From: Amycolatopsis nigrescens CSC17Ta-90 | GTDB taxonomy: Bacteria; Actinomycetota; Actinomycetes; Mycobacteriales; Pseudonocardiaceae | Assembly (NCBI RefSeq): GCF_000384315.1 | Contig: NZ_ARVW01000001.1 | Span: forward strand, 6,324,157-6,388,156 | DNA: 64,000 bases | Direction of reading: 5' to 3' | In this document: positions 25,444 through 33,766 of the stretch, piece by piece | How the letters are laid out: every line of letters begins with the position of its first letter | How positions within the stretch are numbered: the stretch's first letter is position 1 | Translations under genes and position numbers: made by a program | Notes under the pieces: model-generated | Seen by the model: the letters and a program-made list of their open reading frames with translations, nothing else | The model's database searches: none | Told to the model about the DNA's origin: nothing

Positions 25444-26948
25444 GCCGGCCGCAACATGCCGTGCCGCACCAGCTCGCGGACCATCGGCAGGGCGGCCGCG
25501 GTCAGTTCGTCGACCGGCTGTCCGTGCCCGGCGGCGAGCAGGCCCAACAGGTCCGAGAGTGGCAGCGCGCCGCGGCATCCTGCCAATAACGCGGTGGCCA
25601 GCTCGTCCACTTCGTGCTGCCAGCCGGGTCCGTCGGTGCGGTGCAGCCGTCGCACGGTGGTCTGCCAGCCTTCGTCGCCGGGGGAGTCCACTCGCTCCAG
25701 CAGCACCGTGGGCGGCACCACGAACCGGGTTTTGAGTAATGCATCGGCAGTGTCCCCACCGCCCCCGCTGGACCGCAGCCAGTCCACCCGGTCCAACCAG
25801 GCACCGGCCTCGGCGCCCAGCGGGTCGTCGTAGGCCTGGCGGAGGTCCTCGCAGACCACCGTCGGCGCGGCTGCGTCGGTGCGGCGCAGGGTGACGAACC
25901 CGAAGCCGACGCCCTCCACCCCGCCGTGGGCGAACCAGTCCAGCCAGGCGGCGGCCTTGGCGCGGCCACGCGGCGAGCGCGGGTCGATGCCGGCGTCACG
26001 CAGCCAGGTGCCGACATACAGGCCGGGATCGGCGACATCGCGCTGCACGAACCAGGCGTCGACGCCCGGCGGCAGCCAGCGCTGCACCCGGTCGGCCCAG
26101 TCCTCGCCCTTGACGTGCAGCCAGGACGCGAGCAGCTGGCCGATGCCGCCTTCGTTCAGGAAACCGGGCAGCTGGCGCACCACCAGCGCGCTGGCGTCGT
26201 CCCCGGCGAGCCCGGAGTCGCGGTACACGTAGTCCACCCGCGGCGGCCCCACCACGAACGGCGGATTGCAGACGATCTGGTCGAACCGGCGCCGGGCCAC
26301 CGGCGCGAACCATTCACCGCGCAGCAGCTCCACGTCCAGCCCGTTGAGCAGGAAGGTCGCCTCGGCCAGTGCGAGCGCCCTGGCCGAGACATCAGTGGCG
26401 GTGATCCGGCCGGCGTGCCTGGCCGCGTGCAGGGCCTGCACCCCGTTGCCGGTGCCGAGGTCGAGCAGGGTGCCCACCGGCCGCCGGGTGGTGGCCCTGA
26501 CCAGGCTCAGCGACGCGTGCCCGACGCCAAGCACGTGATCCGCCGGTACCTCGCCGCCGAGCTGGTCGGAGTCCAGGTCGGAGAGCACCCACCAGTAGCC
26601 ATCGTCGTCCCCGTGCGGGCGCACGTCGAGCCCGGCGCGCAGGCCGCCTTCCCCGGCGCGGACCAGGCCGGCCTGCCCGGCTTCCGTCAACGACAACGGC
26701 GACAGCGCGGCCGCCACCTCGGTCTCCGGCTCGGTGCCGCCGAGCAGGAACAGCCGGATCAGCGTGCCGGCCGCGCCCGCGTCGGCGGTGGCGCGGTAGG
26801 CCAGCTCCGGCTCGCCGCGGCCGAGCGCCGCGTGCGCGGCACCGCCGAGGATCTCCAGCACGCCGTCGGCGTGATATCCGGCACGCAGGAACGCTTCGCG
26901 CAACCGCGCGCACAACTCGGCAGACAACTTCGGCAGGTCACTGGTCAC
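25440..26948 (-). CDS. SAM-dependent methyltransferase with NPPF motif (PrmC/RlmG-like)
   Basis: A 502-residue two-part protein. Residues ~150-330 are a class I methyltransferase: VGTLLDLGTGNGVQALHAARH binds SAM, and the catalytic IVCNPPFVVGPP is the N-methylation motif of HemK/RlmG-type enzymes that modify amide or base nitrogens. The N-terminal ~150 residues resemble a substrate-binding domain, and the C-terminal ~170 residues are helical without recognised motifs. GTG 26948 gives VTSDLPKLS. It lies upstream of dtd with an ATGA overlap, which suggests a translation-related target. rRNA and protein targets cannot be separated by eye. Confidence 0.82.
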   Translation of the reverse strand: MTSDLPKLSAELCARLREAFLRAGYHADGVLEILGGAAHAALGRGEPELAYRATADAGAAGTLIRLFLLGGTEPETEVAAALSPLSLTEAGQAGLVRAGEGGLRAGLDVRPHGDDDGYWWVLSDLDSDQLGGEVPADHVLGVGHASLSLVRATTRRPVGTLLDLGTGNGVQALHAARHAGRITATDVSARALALAEATFLLNGLDVELLRGEWFAPVARRRFDQIVCNPPFVVGPPRVDYVYRDSGLAGDDASALVVRQLPGFLNEGGIGQLLASWLHVKGEDWADRVQRWLPPGVDAWFVQRDVADPGLYVGTWLRDAGIDPRSPRGRAKAAAWLDWFAHGGVEGVGFGFVTLRRTDAAAPTVVCEDLRQAYDDPLGAEAGAWLDRVDWLRSSGGGGDTADALLKTRFVVPPTVLLERVDSPGDEGWQTTVRRLHRTDGPGWQHEVDELATALLAGCRGALPLSDLLGLLAAGHGQPVDELTAAALPMVRELVRHGMLRPA

Positions 26949-27013
26949 GGTCGGTGATCCTTCCAGATGCCGGCGAAGACGGCCTGCACCGCAGGTTGTG
27001 GTCAGATGGTCGG

Positions 27014-28291
27014 GTGACCGACGGCCTGTTCTCCTCACTCGACGCACTGCTGCCCGGCTTGGAAGAGCTGTACATCGACCTGCACCGGCACCCGGAGCTG
27101 TCCTTCGCGGAGACGAGGACGGCCGCGAAGCTGGCCGAACGGCTGACCACCGCGGGCTACCAGGTGCACACCGGGGTCGGTGGCACCGGTGTGCTCGGCG
27201 TGCTGCGCAACGGTCCGGGGCCGACCGTGCTGCTGCGGGCCGACATCGACGCGCTGCCGGTGGAGGAGAAGACCGGCCTCGACTACGCCAGCACGGTGCG
27301 GACGACCGGCCAGGACGGCCGCGAGGTGCCGGTGATGCACGCCTGCGGGCACGACATGCACGCCACCTGGCTCTCCGGCGCGGCCGCGCTGCTCGCCGCG
27401 CACCGCGACACCTGGTCGGGCACCCTGCTGGTGGCCTTCCAGCCCGCCGAGGAGGTGGGCGCGGGTGCCGCGGCGATGGTCCGCGGCGGGGTGCTCGAGC
27501 TGGGTGGTCGCCCGGACGTGGTGCTCGGCCAGCACCTGGCGCCGGGGCCGGCGGGCTGGGTGCTGACCAGGCCCGGTGTGCTGATGGCCGCCACCGACGC
27601 GCTCCGCGTCACCCTGCACGGCCGCGGCGGACACGCTTCGCGTCCGGAGAGCACGGTGGACCCGGCGGTGCTGGCCGCGTCCGTGGTGCTCCGGTTGCAG
27701 AGCGTGGTGGCCAGGGAGGTCTCCGCGACCGAGTCGGCCGTGGTCACCGTCGGCTCGGTGCACGTGGGCACCACCCACAACGTGATCGCCGACCACGCCA
27801 CCCTGGAGATCAACATCCGCACCTTCGACGAGCAGGTCCGGACCAGGGTGCTGGCCGCGGTGGAGCGGATCGTGCGCGGCGAGGCGGCCGTGGCGGGCTC
27901 ACCGCAACCGCCGGACTTCGAGAGCCTCGGCGTCTTCCCGGTCACCGCCAACGACGAGGACGCGAACGCGAAACTGACCGACGCCTTCCGCGGGCACTTC
28001 GGTGCCGAGCGGACCATGGAAGCCCCGCTGGTCACCGGCAGCGAGGACTTCAGCGAGTACGGCCGCGCCGCCGGCGCGCCATCGGTGTTCTGGCTGGTCG
28101 GCGGGATGGACCCGGAGACGGTGCTGGCCGCGGTCGCGGCCGGGCGGTTCGAGCAGGACGTCCCGTCCAACCACTCGCCGCTGTTCGCGCCGGTGCTCCA
28201 TCCCACCCTGCGGACCGGGGTGGAGACACTGGTCGTCGGTGCGGTGAACTTCCTTGGCGTGCCCAGGGTGTCGGGGGAGCCCGGCCAGTGA
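27014..28291 (+). CDS. M20-family amidohydrolase
   Basis: A 425-residue zinc peptidase/amidohydrolase of the M20D (hippurate hydrolase/IAA-amino acid hydrolase) type. The metal-binding residues are visible: MHACGHDMHATWLSGAA (Cys and His ligands), FQPAEEVGAGA (catalytic Glu pair), VLGQHLAPGP, and the late GSEDFSEYGRAAGAP. The dimerisation domain begins near GRGGHASRPESTVDP. The start at GTG 27014 gives VTDGLFSSLDAL. It is divergent from the methyltransferase with a 65-bp gap. N-acyl amino acid substrates are likely by family; the exact one is unknown. Confidence 0.88.
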   Translation: MTDGLFSSLDALLPGLEELYIDLHRHPELSFAETRTAAKLAERLTTAGYQVHTGVGGTGVLGVLRNGPGPTVLLRADIDALPVEEKTGLDYASTVRTTGQDGREVPVMHACGHDMHATWLSGAAALLAAHRDTWSGTLLVAFQPAEEVGAGAAAMVRGGVLELGGRPDVVLGQHLAPGPAGWVLTRPGVLMAATDALRVTLHGRGGHASRPESTVDPAVLAASVVLRLQSVVAREVSATESAVVTVGSVHVGTTHNVIADHATLEINIRTFDEQVRTRVLAAVERIVRGEAAVAGSPQPPDFESLGVFPVTANDEDANAKLTDAFRGHFGAERTMEAPLVTGSEDFSEYGRAAGAPSVFWLVGGMDPETVLAAVAAGRFEQDVPSNHSPLFAPVLHPTLRTGVETLVVGAVNFLGVPRVSGEPGQ

Positions 28292-28316
28292 GACGATGGA
28301 CGCAGGAGGTGGTGTC

Positions 28317-28640
28317 GTGAGCGACCGCGCACCCGAAGCTCGGGACGTCGCCCCGGTGCTGATCACCGAGGCCGCGCCCTCCTACGACGAGCAGTACGCC
28401 GCTCGCAAGCGCAAGTACGTGCTGATGATGGGGCTGCGTTTCCCCTGCCTGATCCTGGCCGGCATCTTCTACCACACCTGGTGGCTGGCGCTGGCCTTCA
28501 TCGTGCTGTCCATCCCGCTGCCCTGGATGGCGGTGCTGATCGCCAACGACCGTCCGCCGCGCAAGGCGGAGGAGGTCAACCGGTACCAGTACGAGGCGAA
28601 GGCGCTGGAACAACGCGAGCACCGGGTGATCGACGGCTAG
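28317..28640 (+). CDS. DUF3099 membrane protein (Rv2709-like)
   Basis: A 107-residue protein with two hydrophobic helices (MMGLRFPCLILAGIFYH and LALAFIVLSIPLPWMAVLIA), preceded by a basic ARKRKY stretch and followed by a conserved charged tail PPRKAEEVNRYQ. AGGAGGTGG just before the GTG at 28317 decides the start; ATG 28296 is the alternative. The family is restricted to actinobacteria and near sigB in M. tuberculosis as well. Function unknown. Confidence 0.82.
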   Translation: MSDRAPEARDVAPVLITEAAPSYDEQYAARKRKYVLMMGLRFPCLILAGIFYHTWWLALAFIVLSIPLPWMAVLIANDRPPRKAEEVNRYQYEAKALEQREHRVIDG

Positions 28641-28641
28641 C

Positions 28642-29508
28642 TCAAGGCTGGGCGCCGACCTTCCGCACGGCCTGCGCGCCGAGGCGCACCCCCGCCCGCA
28701 AAGTGTCCACTGTGGACTTCCCGGCCAGCAGGGCGGTGAGCACCCCGGCGTCGAACGCGTCCCCGGCACCGGTCGAGTCCACGCATTCGGCCGGTTCGGC
28801 GGGCACCGAGCTCAGCCCGCCGGCGTCCACCCAGGCCGCACCGTCCAGGCCGGCCGTGACCACCACCGCGCCGACCGTGCCCAGCAGCGCCTTCGCCGCG
28901 GCGGGGTCCGCGGAGCCGGTCAGCGCCCGCAGCTCGTCCTGGTTGGGCATCAGCAGGTCCACCCCGCGAACGTCATCGAGGAATCCCGCGGGATCGGTGA
29001 GCAGCGCGGCGGCCTGCGGGTCGACCGAGGTGCTCAGCCCGGCCCGCTTCGCCGCGGCCAGCGCGGCCAGCCCGGCGGGCCGCGAGGACGGGTCCAGCAG
29101 CACATAGCCGGACAGGTGCAGATGCGCCGCGCCGGCCAGCACGCCGGGGTCGACGTCGGCGGGGCTGAACCGCGCGTTCGCCCCGCGGTCGGGCAGCATG
29201 GTGCGCTGCCCGTCGCCGTCCACCAGCACCACCACGCAGCAGGTGGCCGCATCCTCGTCCACCGCGAAGGCGCAGCGGACGCCCGCGTCCTCCAGTTCCG
29301 AGCGCACCAGCCTGCCGCCCGCGTCATCGCCGATGCGGGCGATCAGCGTGGTTTCGGCCGCCTGCGAGCTCAGCCAGCGTGCGGTGTTCGCGCCCGCGCC
29401 GCCACCGGCGAAGCGCACCTTGGCGCGGGCGTCCCCGCCGTACACGATCGGCCCGTCGTGCTGTGCCACCACGTCCAGGCCGGCGTCGCCGACCACCACG
29501 ATCCTCAC
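28642..29508 (-). CDS. psuK: PfkB-family kinase, probable pseudouridine kinase
   Basis: A 288-residue ribokinase-fold sugar kinase. The N-terminus RIVVVGDAGLDVV and the GGGAGANTARWLS motif bind the sugar; the C-terminal signature ECVDSTGAGDAFDAGVLTAL provides the anion hole and catalytic Asp. Its GTG overlaps the stop of psuG (GTGA), so the two proteins are made together. The pairing with pseudouridine-5'-phosphate glycosidase indicates that it phosphorylates pseudouridine. Without that neighbour it could only be called a carbohydrate kinase, so the symbol rests on context. Confidence 0.82.
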   Translation of the reverse strand: MRIVVVGDAGLDVVAQHDGPIVYGGDARAKVRFAGGGAGANTARWLSSQAAETTLIARIGDDAGGRLVRSELEDAGVRCAFAVDEDAATCCVVVLVDGDGQRTMLPDRGANARFSPADVDPGVLAGAAHLHLSGYVLLDPSSRPAGLAALAAAKRAGLSTSVDPQAAALLTDPAGFLDDVRGVDLLMPNQDELRALTGSADPAAAKALLGTVGAVVVTAGLDGAAWVDAGGLSSVPAEPAECVDSTGAGDAFDAGVLTALLAGKSTVDTLRAGVRLGAQAVRKVGAQP

Positions 29509-30512
29509 GAGAGCTCCACCGCAACTTCGGCGGCCAGCCGCACGTTGGACACCACCAGCGCCTCGTTGGCGTCCAGGCTCACCCCGCCGCTCGCGGTGTG
29601 GAAGTGCTCCAGCAGCACCGGCGTCACGTCCGAGCCGTGCACGTCCTTGCTGCGCAGCAACTCCAGCCCCTCTTCGAGCAGCCGGTCGTGCAGCGATCTG
29701 TCCATTTCGGACTCTTCGGGGACCGGGTTCGCCAGCAGCACCCCCGAGGACGAGGTACGCCGGTGCGCGGCCACCACGGCGGCCGCGCTCGCCGCGTCCT
29801 CCACCCGCCACGGCACCGGGTGGCCCGACGAGCGGAGGTAGAACGCCGGGAAGTCGTCGGTGCGGTAACCCAGCACCGGCACCGAGTTGGTCTCCAGCAC
29901 CTCGAGCGTGGCGGCGATGTCCAGCACCGACTTGACCCCGGAGCAGACCACCACGGTCGGCACCGCGGCCAGCACGCCGAGGTCGGCCGACACGTCCCAG
30001 CTCAGCTGCGCCGGTGCTGAATCTGCGCCGGAACGAAAAGCGTGTTCCGGCGCGTGCAGCGCCTCCGGCCCTCGCGGACGTGCGCGATGGTCGCCCGTCC
30101 GAGCCTGCGGCAGATGCACACCGCCCAGTCCGCCGGTGCCGAACACGCCGATCCCGGCCGCCGCGGCCAGTGCCGAGGTCGAGGCCACCGTGGTCGCGCC
30201 GGACCGGCCGAGCCCGACCGCCGGGCCGAGGTCGCGCAGGGACAGCTTGTCCAGCCCGGCGTCCTCGGCGCACACGCGTTCCAGCTCGGCGGGGGACAGG
30301 CCGATCAGCGGCCGCCCGTCCAGCACCGCAATGGTCGCCGGTACCGCGCCCGCCTCCCGGACGGTCCGCTCCAGCCGGCGGGCCACCTCCAGGTTGCGGC
30401 CGGCGGGCAGGCCGTGCGAGAGCAGGGTGCTTTCCAGCGCCACCACGGGACGGCCGTCGCGGACGGCGTCGGCGATCTCCTCGGCGGGGAAAAGTCGGGG
30501 CTGTTCGGTCAC
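29505..30512 (-). CDS. psuG: pseudouridine-5'-phosphate glycosidase with in-frame repeat insertion
   Basis: A 335-residue PsuG enzyme that splits pseudouridine 5'-phosphate to uracil and ribose 5-phosphate (reverse reaction favoured in vitro). Conserved parts are PVVALESTLLSHGLP (with the substrate Glu), DKLSLRDLGPAVG (Schiff-base Lys region), ASTSALAAAAGIGVFGTGGLGGVH and VVVCSGVKSVLDIAATLEVLETN. Between GLGGVH and SWDVSADL, where the family has about six residues, this protein has 37. The extra ~31 residues are encoded by a copy of a hairpin element also found after sigA. Frame is preserved. Whether the enzyme still works is uncertain because the loop lies close to the active site. Confidence 0.88.
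   Translation of the reverse strand: MTEQPRLFPAEEIADAVRDGRPVVALESTLLSHGLPAGRNLEVARRLERTVREAGAVPATIAVLDGRPLIGLSPAELERVCAEDAGLDKLSLRDLGPAVGLGRSGATTVASTSALAAAAGIGVFGTGGLGGVHLPQARTGDHRARPRGPEALHAPEHAFRSGADSAPAQLSWDVSADLGVLAAVPTVVVCSGVKSVLDIAATLEVLETNSVPVLGYRTDDFPAFYLRSSGHPVPWRVEDAASAAAVVAAHRRTSSSGVLLANPVPEESEMDRSLHDRLLEEGLELLRSKDVHGSDVTPVLLEHFHTASGGVSLDANEALVVSNVRLAAEVAVELS
30013..30114. repeat. hairpin repeat element, copy A (inside psuG)
   Basis: About 102 bp (34 codons) similar to 45388-45474. The core is a perfect stem GCGCCGGAAC (30025-30034) / GTTCCGGCGC (30044-30053) with loop GAAAAGCGT, followed by a GC-rich second part ending GCCTGCGGCAGA. It adds a low-complexity Arg/Ala/Pro-rich segment to PsuG. 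No flanking duplication is clear here. Boundaries are approximate. Confidence 0.7.
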
Positions 30513-30573
30513 AAGTGGACATCCTGACCGATCGGGCGGTCCCGTCCGGCGCCGGGTCCAGCCGCCCCCGGCT

Positions 30574-31068
30574 TCAGCGGCCGAACTGCCAGCGCGTCGG
30601 AGATTCGCCGAAGTACCGCTCGTCCAGGCCGAACGCCCACCGCGGCCGCACCCGCACGCTCGCGCTCGTCGCCGGGTCCACCATGTCGATGCCGTACGAG
30701 GTCCCGTACTTCACGTTGACCAGTTCCAGGAAGCGGGCCAGCACCGCCTGCTCGGTGACGATCTCCGCGACGCCTTCGAGCACGACCGGCGAATGCGCGT
30801 CGTCGGTGGCGGCCGACACGGCCGAGCCCGCCCGCACGTTGCGGATCTTGCGGGAGCCGCGGGAGGAGGAGAACCACAGGTGCTCGCCGTCCCAGACGCC
30901 CCACACCGGCATCAGGTGCGGGCGCCCGTCCGGCCAGACCGTGGACACCCAGTAGTCGTGCGAGTCGCGCAGCCGCTGCTCGGCCCACGACCAGGGGAGC
31001 ATGCCCTCGGCGCCGGAGCTGGTGCCGTAGCCGGGCATCTGCGGCCGACTCGCCCGCGGTTCCGTCAT
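30574..31068 (-). CDS. pyridoxamine 5'-phosphate oxidase-like flavin/F420-binding protein
   Basis: A 164-residue split beta-barrel protein of the PPOX superfamily. DSHDYWVSTVWPDGRPHLMPV and WDGEHLWFSSSRGSRKIRN match the cofactor-binding strands, where Ser/Arg residues hold a flavin or F420 phosphate. PRWAFGLDERYFGESPTRWQF ends the chain. Actinobacterial members are often F420-dependent reductases or biliverdin-type binders; the substrate here is unknown. ACAGGAGGCGCC supplies the ribosome site. The ATG overlaps the stop of a possible 25-codon leader frame (ATGA). Confidence 0.82.
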   Translation of the reverse strand: MTEPRASRPQMPGYGTSSGAEGMLPWSWAEQRLRDSHDYWVSTVWPDGRPHLMPVWGVWDGEHLWFSSSRGSRKIRNVRAGSAVSAATDDAHSPVVLEGVAEIVTEQAVLARFLELVNVKYGTSYGIDMVDPATSASVRVRPRWAFGLDERYFGESPTRWQFGR

Positions 31069-31142
31069 GGCGCCTCCTGTGTCCTGCGGGGCACCCGCAC
31101 CCGGTCGGCCCGCATGGCTGGGGCTCCGCCAGTGTCAGCCAT
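31065..31142 (-). CDS. possible 25-codon leader peptide coupled to the PPOX gene
   Basis: An ATG at 31142, with ACAGGAGGCCGC in front, opens a 25-residue frame (begins MADTGGAPAM, Arg-rich end) whose TGA overlaps the ATG of the PPOX gene. Its ribosome site and that of the PPOX gene lie in two copies of a 23-bp direct repeat. No homology is known. It may simply be a by-product of the duplication. Confidence 0.3.
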   Translation of the reverse strand: MADTGGAPAMRADRVRVPRRTQEAP

Positions 31143-31168
31143 GCGGCCTCCTGTGTCCTGCGGGGCAC
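31072..31168. repeat. 23-bp direct repeat pair duplicating a ribosome-binding region
   Basis: GCCTCCTGTGTCCTGCGGGG plus CAC occurs at 31072-31094 and again at 31146-31168 (spacing 74). On the minus strand each copy carries CACAGGAGGC, the ribosome site of the PPOX gene and of a possible upstream leader frame. Confidence 0.8.
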
Positions 31169-31221
31169 GTATCTTGCCAGCACTTTGCCCCGTTCGCCGG
31201 GGGCTGAGGCATCATTGGGGT

Positions 31222-31464
31222 GTGAGTACGCAAACTTTGCCCGAAGTCGACACCCGGCCCGAGGGCACCGACAGCACCGATGACGACCAGCCGAAGATGT
31301 TCCACTACGTGCGGAAGAACAAGATCGCCGAAAGCGCGGTCATGGGCACGCACGTGGTGGCGCTCTGCGGTGAGGTTTTCCCGGTGACGAAGTCGCCGAA
31401 GCCCGGTTCCCCGGTGTGCCCGGACTGCAAGAAGATCTTCGACGGGTTGCGCCCCGGCGAATAG
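31222..31464 (+). CDS. DUF3039 zinc-ribbon-like protein (Rv2708c-like)
   Basis: An 80-residue actinobacterial protein. A disordered acidic N-terminus (about residues 1-25) is followed by KMFHYVRKNKIAESAVMGTHVVALCGEVFPV and PVCPDCKKIFDGL, which give Cys ligands for a zinc site. It starts at GTG 31222. Family members sit near sigA/sigB across actinobacteria. Function unknown; a nucleic-acid or protein-binding role is only a guess from the zinc ribbon. Confidence 0.85.
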   Translation: MSTQTLPEVDTRPEGTDSTDDDQPKMFHYVRKNKIAESAVMGTHVVALCGEVFPVTKSPKPGSPVCPDCKKIFDGLRPGE

Positions 31465-31564
31465 CCCGCGGCCAATGTGAAAATCATTCACATGGCGGCT
31501 GTCCTTCCCCGCGCCCGGCTGGTACGCAGAGCAGACCGGTCGGCGGCACGGGGACGGAGTGGCC

Positions 31565-32398
31565 ATGCGCGGGAGCATGATCGTACTGGCGGTGGCGGCG
31601 CTGCTCGGGCTGTGCGCCCCGGCGGCGGCACAGGCGGCCTGGACGCCGATCGGCTGGGACCGGGCCCGCCCGCTGGACGAGAGCCAAGGGCTGGCCACTG
31701 TCGTCCGGCCGGACGGCACATTCATCAAGTACACCGGTATCGGCACCGTCGCCCCCGAGCTGGCCGCGCAGGGCTGGAACCACATCGGTGACCCCGGCGC
31801 CGGACTCGGCTACTACGTTGAGCCTTACCAGCGCGACGACCGCGGTGCCAAGTTGTTCCGGGTGCAGGCCCCGGACGGCTCGTGGGCGGACTACCGGCAC
31901 GCGCTGGAATCCTGGGAAGCGAACAACAACTCCTTCGCCGCCGTCTCACCGGACGGCCGCTGGCTGGTGGCCGGCGAGTGGGGCACCATGGACCGGCTGC
32001 TGGTGCACCCGATGCCCGGTGTCGCGTTCCCCGACCCCGCCGCGAACCTGCCCTACGCGGCCGCGATCCGGCTGGACCGCCCGGTGCGGGACATCCAGGG
32101 CTGCGACTTCGTCACTGCCACCCGGCTGCTGTGCTCCTCGGACGATCCGGCGGGAGAGCTGTTCGGGGTGACCAAGCCCCTGCTCCAGGTGGACCTGCCC
32201 GGCCCGCTCGGCGGCTCCGACCTGCCGGGCAAGGTGACCTCGCTGGGTCAGCTGCCGCTGGAGAGTTCGTGCGGCGGGGAGTTCGAGGCCGAGGGCATCG
32301 ACTTCGACGAGCGGGACGGCACCCTGCGCGTGGTGGTGCTCTCGCCCGGGGTGTGCGTGGCCTTCGACAGCAAGACCTGGCGACTGCGTCAGGGCTGA
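31565..32398 (+). CDS. secreted protein of unknown function (beta-propeller-like)
   Basis: A 277-residue protein with a signal peptide ending near APAAAQA. Repeated strand-rich units (ATVVRPDGTFIKYTGIG, FAAVSPDGRWLVAGEW) suggest a small propeller-like or WD-like fold. There are four Cys in the mature chain (GCDFV, LLCSS, SSCGGEF, GVCVAF) that may form two disulfides. GGAG five bases before ATG 31565 favours that start over GTG 31559. The 3' end overlaps the convergent YihY gene by 10 bases. No enzyme motif was found. Confidence 0.75.
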   Translation: MRGSMIVLAVAALLGLCAPAAAQAAWTPIGWDRARPLDESQGLATVVRPDGTFIKYTGIGTVAPELAAQGWNHIGDPGAGLGYYVEPYQRDDRGAKLFRVQAPDGSWADYRHALESWEANNNSFAAVSPDGRWLVAGEWGTMDRLLVHPMPGVAFPDPAANLPYAAAIRLDRPVRDIQGCDFVTATRLLCSSDDPAGELFGVTKPLLQVDLPGPLGGSDLPGKVTSLGQLPLESSCGGEFEAEGIDFDERDGTLRVVVLSPGVCVAFDSKTWRLRQG

Positions 32399-33519
32399 TC
32401 GGCGTGCGGCCGGGCCTCGGGGTCTAGTTCGGTCGAGGAGTCAGCGGCGGAGTCGCCGTTGGAGGTGTGCTCCGGCTGCGGCTGGGACCTGGCGGGCCGG
32501 CGCAGCGGGGTGGTGCTGCGCTCCCACAGCTTCTTGCCGTCGTCCGCGCGCATCCGCTCGCTGGCCCGCTCCATCTCCAGTCGTCGCCACTTGCGCCGCT
32601 GCCGCCTGGTCATCTTGGCCGGCCACAGCTCCTGGATCGCGCTGTTGAAGTACGCGCCGCCCACCACGGCCAGCCCGATGAAGAAGGTCAGCAGCAGGAA
32701 CGCGATCGGTGCCGCCAGCGCGCCGTAGGTGTAGCCGGTGGTGGTGATCCAGGACAGGTAGATGCGCAGCCCGACACTGGAGAGCAGGAAGATCACCATG
32801 GCCAGCACCGCGCCGGGCAGGCCGCGGTGCCACGGCAGCTTCCGCGGCAGCGCCAGCTTGTACAAGGTGGCCAGCGCGAGGGTGATCAGCACGGCCAGGA
32901 TCGGGTAGTACAGCGCGCTGACCCACTGGGCGATCGTCGGCTGCCATTCCACCGGGAAGAACTTGGGCAGCAGGTCCGGCCCGATCGCCAGCAGCGGCAG
33001 GCCGATCACCAGGATGACCAGCCCGCACACGTAGAGCAGCAGGGCGAAGATCCGCTGCCACACCTCGTTGCGCACGCCGTACTGGTCGTGCGCGACGGTG
33101 ATCGCGTCGACGAAGGACGACATGGCCGAGGAACCGGCCCACAACGAGATCACGAAACCGACCGAGACGATCTCGCCCTTGCCGATGGTGAGGATGTCGT
33201 TCACCGTCGGCTCGATGATCTGGTCCACCGTGTTCGGGCTGAAGATCTTCTCGGTGAAGGCGATGATCCGGTCGTGCACCGCGGTCACCACGCCGAGGCC
33301 GAACCAGTCGCCGAGGAAGCCGAGGCTGCCGAGCAGGCCGAGCAGCAGCGGCGGCAGCGAAAGCGTCTGCCAGAAGGCGGCTTCGGCGGCTTCGGAGAAG
33401 ATGTTGCCGTCCCATGCCTTGCTCAGCGTCCGTTTGAGCAGGCGCACGGGGCCCTTGCGGACGTCCCGTACCGCGGGTGCCCGTTCGTCGTCGGAGTGCT
33501 GCTCGGATCCTGCGCTCAT
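32389..33519 (-). CDS. YihY/virulence factor BrkB family membrane protein (Rv2707-like)
   Basis: A 376-residue membrane protein of the UPF0761/YihY family. After a charged N-terminus comes the family opening KRTLSKAWDGNIFSEAAEAAFWQTLSLPPLLLG (seen in parts), then about six helices including ISLWAGSSAMSSFVDAITVAH and TYGALAAPIAFLLLTFFIG. The last ~60 residues are highly charged and cytoplasmic. The old label ribonuclease BN is a misassignment; the transport or structural role is unknown. ATG 33519 and ATG 33534 are both possible starts. It occupies the Rv2707 position of the sigB-sigA core. Confidence 0.85.
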   Translation of the reverse strand: MSAGSEQHSDDERAPAVRDVRKGPVRLLKRTLSKAWDGNIFSEAAEAAFWQTLSLPPLLLGLLGSLGFLGDWFGLGVVTAVHDRIIAFTEKIFSPNTVDQIIEPTVNDILTIGKGEIVSVGFVISLWAGSSAMSSFVDAITVAHDQYGVRNEVWQRIFALLLYVCGLVILVIGLPLLAIGPDLLPKFFPVEWQPTIAQWVSALYYPILAVLITLALATLYKLALPRKLPWHRGLPGAVLAMVIFLLSSVGLRIYLSWITTTGYTYGALAAPIAFLLLTFFIGLAVVGGAYFNSAIQELWPAKMTRRQRRKWRRLEMERASERMRADDGKKLWERSTTPLRRPARSQPQPEHTSNGDSAADSSTELDPEARPHADQP

Positions 33520-33766
33520 CGCAGTGTCCAGCATGGTCCATGCCCGGGATTTTGGCTCGTCGCCCCCTGTGGCGTGTCCGACTTCCCGGCCGTGCCGCCG
33601 TGCACTGTCGGTGCCGCGAGGTAGGCTCGACCGCGCGCCTCCACTTCCGGGCCGGCAGTTCAGCATTGGGGCTGGACCGTGCTGCCGGGGCCTCCGTGGG
33701 GGCCTTCGCATGCCGTCGAGGGGTGGCGTGGAACCTGCCGAGAGACCGAGAGGAGTTGGACTTCCC

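Noticed and set aside
30013..30114. The hairpin element as a riboswitch or structured leader RNA
   Set aside because: One copy lies inside a coding region and the other after a stop codon. Neither is in a 5' leader.
30010..30143. Direct repeat GCCGGTGCTGAA / GCCGGTGCCGAA around the psuG element as a target-site duplication
   Set aside because: The 122-bp spacing is not a multiple of three, so such an insertion would have broken the frame. The right copy is ordinary conserved psuG coding sequence, so the match is probably chance.
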